From Azolla caroliniana (taxonomy: Eukaryota > Polypodiophyta), in assembly GCA_043228905.1 (NCBI GenBank), contig JBHGNT010000014.1, positions 3,720,001-3,784,000 of the forward strand: a DNA stretch of 64,000 nucleotides. The letters run 5' to 3'. The position numbers and the translations under genes were made by a program. Positions within the stretch are counted from its first letter, which is position 1. Each line of letters starts with the position of its first letter. Shown here piece after piece: positions 18,902-28,623 of the stretch. A model generated the notes under the pieces. The model ran no database searches. It saw only the letters and a program-made list of their open reading frames with translations, and had not been told where the DNA came from.

Positions 18902-21307
18902 TCACTTCGGCATGGGATGTCTTTCCAGTCCGACCCTCTTCCGGCACGCTTCCAGCTTGTCGGGTGTGAGCACTTTGGTCAGCATATCTGAGTCGTTCTC
19001 GTCCGTGTGGATCTTCGTCAGCACGAACTCCTGGTCTTCTATCCTTTCCCGGATCCAGTGATATCTTCGCTGGATGTGCTTCGTCCGGGAGTGATAGGCC
19101 GCGTTCTTCGCAAGGTGGATGGCACTCTGACTGTCGCAGTAGAGTCGGTACTCCTCCTGCCGGATACCGAGCTCTCTAATGAAGTCCTTCATCCATATCA
19201 TTTCCTTGCCGGCTTCAACAGCCGCCATGTACTCCGCCTCCGTGGTTGACAATGCAACCGTCTTCTGCAGCCTCGACTGCCACGAAACAGCTCCCCCTGC
19301 ATACGTCATCACATACCCTGATGTGGACCGGCTGGTATCTACATCGGCCGACATATCCGAATCGGTAAAGCCGTCGAGTTCGGGCTTACCAGAGCCGAAT
19401 CGGAGGCACATGTTCGAAGTGCCCTTTAAGTATCGGAGTATCCATTTGACCGCGTTCCAGTGCTCCTTGCCGGGATTACTCATATACCGGCTCACCACTC
19501 CGACTGCGTATCCAATGTCCGGTCGGGTACACACCATTGCGTACATCAAGCTCCCGACGGCAGAGGCATATGGTATCTTCATCATATCCTCCTTTTCAAC
19601 TTTTGTCTTGGGACTTTGCTTGCCGGATAACTTGCAGTTTGCCGGGAGTGTCGACCCGACCGGTCTTGCTTCCGACATGTTGAACCAGTGAAGCACCTTT
19701 GTCACGTACTTCTCCTGTGACAGCCACAACTGCTTCTTCTTCCGGTCCCGGATGATGTGCATCCCTAGTATTTGCCTCGCCGGACCCAGGTCCTTCATTG
19801 AGAAAGTTCGGTGAAGCGCTTTCTTCAGCATCCGTATCTTGGCCTGGTCCCGTCCGACGATCAACATGTCGTCCACGTACAGGAGGAGTATTAGAAAGTC
19901 TCCTCCTTCGAACTTCTTCACAAACACGCAGTGATCGGACTGCGTTTTGTGGTACCCTTCATCGGTCATGAAAGAGTCGAACTTCCGGTACCATTGCCGG
20001 GGAGCCTGCTTCAGTCCGTAAAGGCTCTTCTTCAACCGGCACACCAGGTGCTCCTTCCCTTTCTTCTCGAATCCTTCTGGTTGCTGCATGTAGATCTCTT
20101 CTTCGAGGTCACCGTGAAGGAATGCCGTCTTCACGTCCATCTGTTCTACCTCGAGGTCCATGCTTGCCGCTATGCTCAGCACCGTCCGGATGGAGGTCAT
20201 CTTCACTACCGGGGCAAATATCTCGTCGAAGTCGACGCCCTTCTTCTGCTGGAACCCCTTCACCACGATCCTGGCTTTGTATCTCGGGGGGTTTCTGGCA
20301 TCTCCCGGTTTCAGCTTGAACACCCACTTGTTTCGAAGTGCCCGCTTTCCTTTCGGCAACTCCACAAGTTCATATGTGTGGTTCTCATGCAGGGAATCCA
20401 TCTCCTCCTGCATGGCACTTAACCACCTGCGGCTATGGGGGTCAAGCTTTGCTTCTTCAAAACTCTCCGGCTCCCCCTCGTCGGTTAGCAGCACGTGCTC
20501 TGGTTCCGGAAATCTCCGGGGGGCCCTTCTCTCTCTTAGAGGATATCTCCGTTCCGGAGCTTCGGTAACCGGCTCCTCCGTTTCCTCTTCATCCGAATCC
20601 ATTTCGGGATCGGGGCCGGTTCCGGTATCAGTTTCATCTTCCTCGGCCGGTTCTGTTTCTTCACCGTCTTCGGCCGGATCCTCGAGTGCTAACCGGTCCC
20701 TTGCCGGTCGGGACTGCTCCTCGTAGAGTTGATCCTCACCGGTCGACTTGGAGCTCTTCATCTTCTTCTCCGACTCCCAGTCGGCGAGTGTCTTGTCCTC
20801 CATGAAGATGATATCTCGACTCCTGAATATCTTCTTGTCGACCGGGTCCCATACTCGGTAGCCGAACTCGTCGTCGCCGTAACCGAGGAATATGCATGGC
20901 TGGGTCTTTGGATCTAACTTTCCTCTCCGGTCCTTTGCCACATGCACGTATGCGAGACACCCGAACACCTTCAGATGCCGGTAGGACACTTCCTTACCGG
21001 TCCACACTTTCTGTGGCGTGTCTCCGTCCAAAGGTACTGAGGGTGATCTATTTATCACATACGTCGCCGTCGACATTGCCTCAGCCCAAAATCCCTTGGG
21101 TAATTTCGCATGTGCTAGCATACTCCGGACCCTCTCCATTATGGTCCGGTTCATCCTCTCGGCCAGCCCATTCAGTTCCGGCGTCTTCGGCACAGTAAAC
21201 TCGAGCCGGATTCCCTTCGAGCGACAGTACTCTGCGAACTGCCCCCGGTATTCCCCTCCGTTATCCGCTCGTATTGCTTTCAGCTTCTTGCCGGATTCTC
21301 TTTCCAC
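18902..21307 (-). CDS. Copia C integrase (C-terminal)-reverse transcriptase-RNase H
   Basis: 801 codons on the minus strand. It starts within integrase just after the 20-bp deletion (the upstream start is not natural) and contains the second and third integrase catalytic residues (RADNGGEY, NGLAERMNR). An acidic linker is followed by reverse transcriptase with YVDDMLIVG and RNase H with TDSDMS and STTEAEYMA, ending HPMPK and a stop near the polypurine tract. The RNase H Gln that is a stop in copia A is intact here (GIRQEEY). Confidence 0.92.
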   Translation of the reverse strand: MERESGKKLKAIRADNGGEYRGQFAEYCRSKGIRLEFTVPKTPELNGLAERMNRTIMERVRSMLAHAKLPKGFWAEAMSTATYVINRSPSVPLDGDTPQKVWTGKEVSYRHLKVFGCLAYVHVAKDRRGKLDPKTQPCIFLGYGDDEFGYRVWDPVDKKIFRSRDIIFMEDKTLADWESEKKMKSSKSTGEDQLYEEQSRPARDRLALEDPAEDGEETEPAEEDETDTGTGPDPEMDSDEEETEEPVTEAPERRYPLRERRAPRRFPEPEHVLLTDEGEPESFEEAKLDPHSRRWLSAMQEEMDSLHENHTYELVELPKGKRALRNKWVFKLKPGDARNPPRYKARIVVKGFQQKKGVDFDEIFAPVVKMTSIRTVLSIAASMDLEVEQMDVKTAFLHGDLEEEIYMQQPEGFEKKGKEHLVCRLKKSLYGLKQAPRQWYRKFDSFMTDEGYHKTQSDHCVFVKKFEGGDFLILLLYVDDMLIVGRDQAKIRMLKKALHRTFSMKDLGPARQILGMHIIRDRKKKQLWLSQEKYVTKVLHWFNMSEARPVGSTLPANCKLSGKQSPKTKVEKEDMMKIPYASAVGSLMYAMVCTRPDIGYAVGVVSRYMSNPGKEHWNAVKWILRYLKGTSNMCLRFGSGKPELDGFTDSDMSADVDTSRSTSGYVMTYAGGAVSWQSRLQKTVALSTTEAEYMAAVEAGKEMIWMKDFIRELGIRQEEYRLYCDSQSAIHLAKNAAYHSRTKHIQRRYHWIRERIEDQEFVLTKIHTDENDSDMLTKVLTPDKLEACRKRVGLERHPMPK

Positions 21308-22955
21308 TCTCGGACAATACTTGGTCCTTTGTCTTCAACGGTGCCGTCCACAGCTTCCGGCTATGGTCATCTATGAATGTTACGAAGTACTGGGCTCCGC
21401 CATGTGACTTCGTTTCTACCTGACACACATCAATGTGTACCAGCTCCAATGGTACACTACGTCTCATCGGTGGTCTTGAGCGGAAGGAGGTCCGGTTTTG
21501 CTTACCGGCTAGACAGTCGGTACACTTCCCCAGTTGTACGTGCTTTACCGGTATCAGGTTGTCTTCGGCAAGCCTCTTCATCCCCTTCTCGCTCATGTGG
21601 CACAGTCTCTTGTGCCACAGCTCACCGGTAGTGTCAGCTGCCACGTTCAGCTCCTCCGGACATAGCCGGGAATTCATCAGGTACAGTGTGTTGACCTTCC
21701 GGGCCCGAGCCACTATCAGGCTCCCTTTGCTGAACTTCATGACACCGTTCCGGATGCTACCCGTGTAGCCTTCATCGTCTAGCCTGCCGGCCGAAATCAG
21801 GTTCAATCGAACCTCCGGAACGTGTCGAACATCCTTCAGCAGCATCTTGCATCCGGTTGATGTCATCAGCCACACGTCTCCTATGCCGGCGATCCGGCAT
21901 GTACCTTCATTTCCCATCCGGACACAGCCGTGCTCACCGGCTGTGTAGGATGAGAAGTATTTCTTCTCCGGGGTCAGGTGGAACGATGCTCCGGAATCGA
22001 CCACCCAGGTCATATCTTCGCCGGCAAGGTTCAGCTCCCTTTCTTCGGTAATGAGCATTATCTCTTCTTCACTTGCCGCGAGTGCCGTCGTTCCTTTCCG
22101 GTCCTGCCCTCGCCGATCCGGACCTCTCCGGTCCGTGACTCCCCGGTATGCACCGTTTCGCTCCGGTGACTTCTTCGAATCGGTACTGTCGGTTCCGTTG
22201 TCTTTCCGGAAATGCCGACAGTTCTTCTGGAAGTGCCCCGGCTTCCCACAGTAGAAGCATGTAGGTCTTCCCCTCGACTGCGACCGTGTCCCTGACTTCT
22301 CCCGTCTTTGCGGACTCCGGTTCCGTTGTCTTCCCCGTTCCGATTCGGTAAGCAGCGCCTTCGAGTCGGAGGCCGATTCTTTATCTCTCCGACGCGCTTC
22401 TTCATTTAGAATACTTGTCTTTACCGTTAGTAAAGACAAGTTCTCTTCCTTACAGGAGGTGCTGAGTGTAACTACCAAGTTCTCCCAGCTCTCCGGAAGG
22501 GTACACATCAGCATGATGGCTTGCATTGCGTCATCCAACGGGAACTTGATCGCCGCAAGCTGATTCACGAATCCCATGAACGTGCTGACGTGTTCGATCA
22601 TGCTCTCGCCGTCCCGGTACTTAAGATTCACTATCTTCCTCATCAGGGAGGTCCGGGTCAGAGCATTCTTCCTCTCATACAGTCCGGACAGCTTCTGCCA
22701 CATCTCATAGGCGTTCGTATCGTTCGCCACATGTTGCAGAACACTTACATCGACATATTGCCGGATCGTCGCTACGGCTTTCCAGTTCAGGAGCTTCCAC
22801 TCCGACTCTATTACCCCCTTGGGTATCTCGGCATTGTCGATCGGTTCATACAGGTCTCGGACGATGAGAAGGTCTTCCATCTTTATCTTCCAGTCGGCGT
22901 AGTTCTGTGAGTTCAACACCATCATGCCCGGAGGCCCACTACCGCCACCTTCCAT
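21261..22955 (-). CDS. Copia C gag-protease-integrase (N-terminal)
   Basis: ATG at 22953-22955 (MEGGGSGPPGMMVLNSQNY). Gag; CCHC knuckle CFYCGKPGHFQKNC; protease VVDSGASFHLTP; GAG-pre-integrase (LWHKRLCHMSEKG, then CTDCLAGK); the first integrase Asp (in copia A VHTD, here VHID). After KTKDQVLS the frame shifts because 20 bases present in A are missing, and about 18 out-of-frame residues follow. The minus-strand frame is open upstream of the ATG, but the MEGGG start is shared with copia A. Confidence 0.9.
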   Translation of the reverse strand: MEGGGSGPPGMMVLNSQNYADWKIKMEDLLIVRDLYEPIDNAEIPKGVIESEWKLLNWKAVATIRQYVDVSVLQHVANDTNAYEMWQKLSGLYERKNALTRTSLMRKIVNLKYRDGESMIEHVSTFMGFVNQLAAIKFPLDDAMQAIMLMCTLPESWENLVVTLSTSCKEENLSLLTVKTSILNEEARRRDKESASDSKALLTESERGRQRNRSPQRREKSGTRSQSRGRPTCFYCGKPGHFQKNCRHFRKDNGTDSTDSKKSPERNGAYRGVTDRRGPDRRGQDRKGTTALAASEEEIMLITEERELNLAGEDMTWVVDSGASFHLTPEKKYFSSYTAGEHGCVRMGNEGTCRIAGIGDVWLMTSTGCKMLLKDVRHVPEVRLNLISAGRLDDEGYTGSIRNGVMKFSKGSLIVARARKVNTLYLMNSRLCPEELNVAADTTGELWHKRLCHMSEKGMKRLAEDNLIPVKHVQLGKCTDCLAGKQNRTSFRSRPPMRRSVPLELVHIDVCQVETKSHGGAQYFVTFIDDHSRKLWTAPLKTKDQVLSESGKRIRQEAESNTSG

Positions 22956-22971
22956 TTTCTGTGTTACCGTC

Positions 22972-22983
22972 GCTCTGATACCA
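22972..22983 (-). other. Primer binding site of copia C
   Basis: The minus strand reads TGGTATCAGAGC three bases inside the right-hand LTR, as in copia A. Confidence 0.9.
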
Positions 22984-22986
22984 CTT

Positions 22987-23680
22987 TGTTGCAAAACAGC
23001 GCTCGGCCACAACCGAGGAATAGGATCAACTCACAGAAAACAGGAAATACAGAATTCACGAAGACAATAGAGAGAAGAGTGCTCAGGATGTTTACGTGGA
23101 AAACCCTAAATGGGAAAAAACCACGGGAGTCCTCAAACTCCAACTATCACTATGATCAGAGATGTACAATGGTGGAGCTACAAGGCAACAACCTTGAGCT
23201 CACTGTCTTCGCCACAGGCGGCGGTAATACATAGAGGCAACGACCTCTTCGTCTCTCTCTCTCTCTCTCGGCTGCTCTCTTCACTCTCTTGCACACATAA
23301 GAGTAGCGATACACAGAAAAATGAGCAACAACAACATTGAGCTGTTTGCCCTAAGTCATATTTATACACATATGACTTTCGGGCTATTTACAATTATAGC
23401 CTCAAGGGCCCTTGGCAAACATATTCACAAATATGTCCCCGCATCCGGATCTCTCTCCGGGTACATTCGTCATCCGGCTCCGTAGCCGGGGTCATCATCA
23501 TCCGGCTCCGTAGCCGGGGTCATCATCATCCGGCTCCGTAGCCGGGGTCTTCATCATCCGGCTCCGTAGCCGGGGTCTTCATCATCCGGCTCCGTAGCCG
23601 GGGTCATCATCATCCGGCTCCGTAGCCGGGGTCTTCATCATCATCCGACCATCCCATCCGGAGGGACCGTAATCCCAACA
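22987..23680 (-). repeat. 5' LTR of copia C (694 bp, six minisatellite units)
   Basis: Matches the left LTR apart from a handful of transitions and two extra ~28-bp CCGG-rich units (about 23470-23640). The dyads around the TATA box are conserved at about 23360-23440. Confidence 0.92.
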
Positions 23681-23774
23681 CGGGTCAAATATGCTGACCA
23701 AAGTACTGATACCTGACAAGCTGGATGCATGCCGGAAGCAGATCGGACTAGTAAGACATCCCATGCCGGAGTGA
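23681..23774 (+). pseudogene. Second copia B copy, pol C-terminus
   Basis: Continues from 18253 across copia C: NMLTKVLIPDKLDACRKQIG to a TGA at 23772-23774, then a polypurine tract and the final B LTR. It is collinear with the ends of the A, B and C pol genes. Confidence 0.85.
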
Positions 23775-23784
23775 AGGGGGAGTT

Positions 23785-24267
23785 TGTTAGGAAACAGGTC
23801 CCTCCAGATGGTGAAGACCCGGTGAGAACCGGATGAAGAGTACTCGGCTACGGAGAGCCGGATGGTGCAGACCCGGTGAGAACCGGATGAGGAGTACCCG
23901 GCTACGAAGAGCTGGATGGTGCAGACCCGATGAGAACCAGATGATGAGTACCCGGCTACGGAGAGCCGGATGGTGCAGACCCGGTGAGAACCGGATGACG
24001 AGTACCCGGCTACGGAGAGCCGGATGGTGCAGACCCGGTGAGAACCGGATGACGAGTACCCGGCAAGTGCCGGATGATGCAGGCCTAGTGAGGAGTGCTC
24101 ACCAGATGAAGAGACATATTCGTAAATATGTTTCTGAGAGTCCGTCGTGGCTATATTTGTAAATAGCCAAAAAGTCATATTAGTATAAATATGACTTAGG
24201 GCAAACTTATTGTAAGAAGATAGTTGTTGTCATTCTGGTTGGCGCAAGTGCAGAGCGCGTAACTGTG

Positions 24268-24301
<34 letters not shown>

Positions 24302-24570
24302 GAGGTCGTTGCCTCTATTGTAACCGCCGCTTGTGGCGAAGATAGAAAGCTTGACGTTGTTGCCTCGGTGCTTTACTGTTGTACACTGTAACATAGTGAT
24401 AGTTTACAACTTGTGGGCTGCCGTGGTTTTTCCCTAGTTTGGGTTTTCCACGTAAACACCCTGTGTACTCTTCTCTTCACTGTGTCGTGCATTCATTCCT
24501 GTTTTTTGTGTATGATTCTAAGCTCAGTTGTGGCCGAGCGTTGCGCATAGGGGACGTATAGTTCCCGTCA
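23785..24570 (+). repeat. 3' LTR of the second copia B copy (786 bp)
   Basis: Starts TGTTAGGAAACAGG and ends GTTCCCGTCA. It is longer than the other B LTR mainly because it has about five copies of a ~58-bp CCGG-rich unit (23820-24060). The GA microsatellite near 24272-24298 is also expanded. Confidence 0.9.
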
Positions 24571-26077
24571 GATGACGACTTCATGGTCTGTTACACACCT
24601 CCAAAGTAGATCGTCGTTACCCCGACGGTACAAATTGCCACGGAGCATCGTGAAGGGGCCACATTTCTTTAGCAAGGCACGCGCATGTGTTCGTGGTAGT
24701 CGTTTTAGGAAGGATGCTCCTTCAGTTAGGACACGAATGATATCTGATGCCCATGCTGGTACGGTGTCGATCACGAATAATGTTGCATCTAGTGTTTCAT
24801 CGTCGACCCCAGTGGCTTCTTCTTCGCTAGGAATCCGGGAGAAATGATCGGCGAGTACATGGTCTTTCCCTTTTCTCACTACTACCTTGAAGTCGAACTC
24901 GAGTAACGTTACGATCCATCGTGAGATGCGTCCGGTGGCGTGAGTTTTGTTTACTAAGTAGAGTAGGGCCTGATGATCTACAAAAAACGAGAACCGGAAC
25001 GCCAAAAGGTAGTGGCGGAATTTCTTTACGCTGTAAACCATGGTCAAAGCCTCACGTTTCGTCGTGGAGTAATTTCATTCCGTAGCATTTAGTTGGCAAA
25101 TAGCGAAGGTGACCGGTAGGTCGAGTGCCCCTTCACCGGGTTGAGCTAGCACTACACCAATCACGAAGGTGGAAGCGTCGGACGTGGAATTCTTTGGTCC
25201 AATTGGGAGGCCAGAGGATGGGGGCCTTAGTTAGGCGCTCTTTCAAGAGCTTGAAGGAGTGTGTGCATTCTTCTGTCCACACGAACTGCTTTAATAGGGT
25301 GTAGAGTGGTCTAGCCTTGTCCGCGAACATCTTAATGAAGCGTCTATAGTAACCCGCATATCCCATGAACCTTTGTAGTTGTTTCTCGTTTGTGGGGGGT
25401 GGCATGTCAAGGATGAGTTTTACTTTTGCCTCATTGGTCGAGATCCCGTGGCAGGACACGACGTCTCCTAATATTATTTCGTGCTTGACCCAGAACTGAC
25501 ACTTGAGCGGGTTGAGAGAGAGTTGATAGGTCTTGCATTTTTCGAACATCAAACGGAGTAGCCCCAAGTGGTCATGCCATTTCGAGTTGCGACATAAGTC
25601 GTCAACATAAGACTCCACCCCTTGTCGTAACCTTGCTGCAAAGATATGGTTTGCCGCTCTTTGGTAGGTGCTCAAGGCACTCGTGAGTCCGAAAGGCATC
25701 TGTTTATACGCAAACGTACCAAATTCCGTGGCGAAGGATGTCTTGTGTTGATCCTCAGGGACCACCGAGATTTTGTTGTACCCGGAGAACCCGTCGATGA
25801 AGCTATAATCTTTTGCTCCCGCAGTTCTTTCGAGTAGATGCTCGATGTAGGGTACCAGGTAATTGTCCTTGATAGTGGCTTCGTTAACTTGGCAGTAGTT
25901 GACACAGATGTAGATTTGGCCGTTTTTCTTTGGGACGACTACAATCGGGGAGACCCAAGTAGTTCGTTCGATTGGGTAGATAATGCCTGCAGCCAACATT
26001 TTGTTGATTTCGGCTTTCACTTGTTGGGCGTAGTTAGGGTTCATTGGACGTGGCCTTTGCCAGATTGGGTGGGTGTC
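24571..26077 (-). pseudogene. E1 reverse transcriptase and RNase H
   Basis: A gypsy reverse transcriptase on the minus strand: the WVSPIVVVPKKNGQI start, fingers/palm with GFSGYNKI and MPFGLTSA, and a catalytic segment reading ESYVDDLCRN. Typical gypsy spacing follows to RNase H (FVDHQALLYLV, HVLADHFSR). A frameshift near 25,180 and a TGA near 25,075 break the protein, so it is inactive. The frame continues into the integrase zinc domain, where complex B is inserted at 24570. Confidence 0.88.
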
Positions 26078-26080
26078 GGC

Positions 26081-27568
26081 TCACATGGGGATACTATGGG
26101 TGACGACCTCAGCTGGGACTCCCTTCATGTCGACGTACGACCATGCAAACACGTAGCTAAATTCCGTGAGGAGGGTGATCAAGGACGCCTCCTCGTCGGG
26201 CTGGAGATCTGCAGCTATGAACACCGGTTTGGAGTCTGTCCCTTTCCCGAGGTTGATTTCTTTCACCCTTGTTGGTCCATTATAGACTTCTCCTAGGCCT
26301 TGGGGGGTGAGTTGTGGTCTCTTACAAGCCATTGCCCTACTCCCTTGTTCATAGAGTTTGAAATGCTTTGGGAAGTCCGCTTCCGTCACAGTCTTCTGAG
26401 TGGTCGTGACGTCACCTGGACATGTGACTCGTTGTACCAGTTCTTCGTCCTTTACGTCTACTTCTTTTCGTCGGGGTCCCAGGGTGGTGACGTTGAAGCA
26501 TGAGATTGTTTCTCCGTCCTCTTCACAACACTTTGTACCTATAGGGTACATTGCATTGGTTGTGGCGAGAGCGTGCACCCAATTCATCTCTAACGTCTCG
26601 GAAGCGACGGATTGGTCGTCTCTCTCACGTGTGTTCTCCTCTTTGGAAGTGGTGAGGCTTTGAGGAAAGTGTTGGCCTTTGGTCAAGAGTTGAACTATCT
26701 TTGTGGGGTTGCATGCTAGGAGGTTGTTCTCGAACTCAGTGGTTTCTGACCAATCGTCTACGAGAGGGTTGCCTTCTTGTTCATGCACTTTTTGTGTGTA
26801 TGCTTTGATGCGGAAGGTTTTGTTGTCCTTACGCATATAGATTATATCGTTCCCGAAATCCATTACCAGGCGGCTTATACGTAGGAATGGTCTTCCTAGT
26901 AAGCACTTGTAGGCTACATGGTTGGACGATCTTGTGACGACGAAGGTGAGATTGAACTCCACTCCGTGGATAGTGAAGTGATGCGCAGGAATCATGCCTT
27001 CCGGTCTTTGGATGGACCCATCTGCCATTCGTAGTTTGACATCGGAAGGAAGCATTCTTGGGCTCCCCCACTTACACCAACATTCGTAACTGACGATGCT
27101 TACCCCTGCTCCGGTGTCAATGATGGCATCACACGTCTTACCATTGACGCAGACTGGTAGAGTGAAACTAGTGTCGTTGCTCTTGAAGTGAGCTTTGTGG
27201 ACGTCGACTGGCAGTCCTTCGGGTTGTTTGAGGACTGTGAACGTGTGAGGAGTGTGGGTGTGTATCCCTTCACCATATCCTGCCGATAGGCCACCATTGA
27301 GGCGTCGGAGGACGTCGTGCCACGGTTGAATGTCGAGTTTGAGTAGTTCTTCGAGCGTGAACTCTATTTCCTTGGCGAGTAGAGGTCGTAGCAGGGGGTT
27401 GTCGGTGGTGAAGGTGCCAGTGTAGCTCTGCACTTCGCGTAATGTGAGTCGCAATCTTAAATTTAAGATTTGCTGGAGTAGGGCTGTGTTGACCTCTTTG
27501 ATCGGGGTAGGATGGCAAGTGGGGGTGTCGGTTGGTGTGACGACGGGGGAGGTGAGGGGTTTACCCAT
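26081..27568 (-). pseudogene. E1 conventional protease and linker to RT
   Basis: A 495-codon open frame. It has a retropepsin-type domain with AIIDTGAGVSIVS (about 27,090-27,130) and the partner motif KCLLGRPFL, then a long linker ending in the ITLLTEFSYVFAWSY motif that precedes gypsy reverse transcriptase. A TGA at 26078-26080 separates it from the reverse transcriptase in the same frame, and a frameshift near 27,560 separates it from gag. This is the normal position for the gypsy protease. Confidence 0.85.
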
Positions 27569-28620
27569 TCTTCTAGTTGTTCGAAGTTTAAGTTGGGGAG
27601 GCTAAGTGATTTTTCAAACTGTTCGTGGTGTATGAGCTTGATGTATTCTTCTACCTTTTGTTTCTCAGCTACTGGGTTTGGGTATGCCGCTAGGTGTGCT
27701 GGTAGTTCTTGATTCGGATTGACAGGTAATGTTTCTATGTCTCCCTCTGGTTCTTGATCTTGTTTTGAGGTCTGCGTGGAATTATTCTTTCTAGATTTGC
27801 GTCTCTTATGTGCGGTCACGGGGAGACCTTGATCTTGGTATTTTAAATTGTGCGCTACTCGTTGGACTCGTGTGATGACATTGGCACCGATCGCGGATGG
27901 TACAATGGACAATAGATTTGTGCCGACCCTTTTCTTCTTTTCTAGGCAATCAGATACTAGGTGTTCTTTACCGCACCCTGGGCATGATGCTTCTCTTGCG
28001 ATTGTTGGGTGAGACCTTGCGCCAGTGGTTGTGGGGGCGTGTCGAGTGCGAGGTGTCGTGGTCGTTAGGCCATCTGGTTGTAGTATTCATGTTTGGTTGG
28101 GCACTCGCTAACCATATGTGGGCCTTGGCAGTTGAAGCATTTCAATTCTAACCTCCTTAGACCATTGTTGTTGCGGTATCCCATTGGGGGTCCACGCTGT
28201 TCCCCTCTTAGGATGTACACTGGTATTTGGTCGCCTTCAAAGTCCACGAAATGGGACAATACCTCTTCTTCAATGCCATACTCCCAATACGAGTCTTCAT
28301 ATTCGGGGGTGCTCACCCCGACCTGGGTTTGGTTATCTGTGGTATATTCCAGTTCGACGAGGCGGGTGCCGATGCTCGGTAGTGGGAGTTGTTGAGGGAG
28401 TATCGCTGGTAGTGGTGGGCGGCTAAGTGGTGGAGGTGAGCGTGGGTGTTCCACCATTGGCATTTGGTCGTACCTTCCAGTGGGAGCTTGCCAGCAGTTC
28501 TCTTGCGTATGCATCACGAAAGTTTTGCACCACTTACAGTATTGCGGTCATTGTTGATGAAGGAGGGGACACTCATGTCCCGTGTGGTAGCCGTTGTCGC
28601 GAAAATACGACGAGGATATG
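27463..28620 (-). pseudogene. E1 gag C-terminal part with two zinc knuckles
   Basis: Two minus-strand pieces (28065-28517 and 27463-27912) with two knuckles of the form C-x2-C-x3-H-x4-C: CFNCQGPHMVSEC (about 28120) and CPGCGKEHLVSDC (about 27970). The spacing is one residue shorter than the usual x4. Pro-rich and acidic segments surround them. Only the last ~180 residues of gag are present, and the frame ends at the E2 junction near 28,624. Confidence 0.75.
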
Positions 28621-28623
28621 TGA

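Larger units (their letters stand above)
18254..23680 (-). mobile_element. Ty1/copia retrotransposon C, nearly intact
   Basis: LTRs 18254-18891 and 22987-23680 (plus-strand TGTTGCAAAA to TCCCAACA), target duplication cgggt (18249-18253 and 23681-23685), and an initiator-tRNA-Met type primer site on the minus strand at 22972-22983. Gag-pol is collinear with A and highly similar. The only coding lesion found is a 20-bp deletion near 21310 in integrase. The LTRs differ by a few transitions and by two minisatellite units, so the insertion is young. Confidence 0.95.
12259..24570 (+). mobile_element. Copia complex B (two tandem B copies fused, with nested F and C)
   Basis: Begins with an LTR (12259-12900) and ends with another (23785-24570). 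The flanks are ggtga (12254-12258) and gatga (24571-24575), a 4/5 match read as a mutated target duplication. Removing the complex restores the E1 integrase zinc-domain frame. Inside, a first B copy runs to only 42 bp of its 3' LTR and is then fused to the pol end of a second B copy, which supplies the final LTR. Gypsy fragment F sits in B gag, and copia C sits in the second copy's pol tail. All B coding regions carry multiple stops. Confidence 0.85.

Noticed and set aside
19931-20726. Long antisense frames opposite copia C pol (up to 188 codons)
   Set aside because: They mirror the codon pattern of the real pol frame, have no domain content and recur opposite copia A and B.
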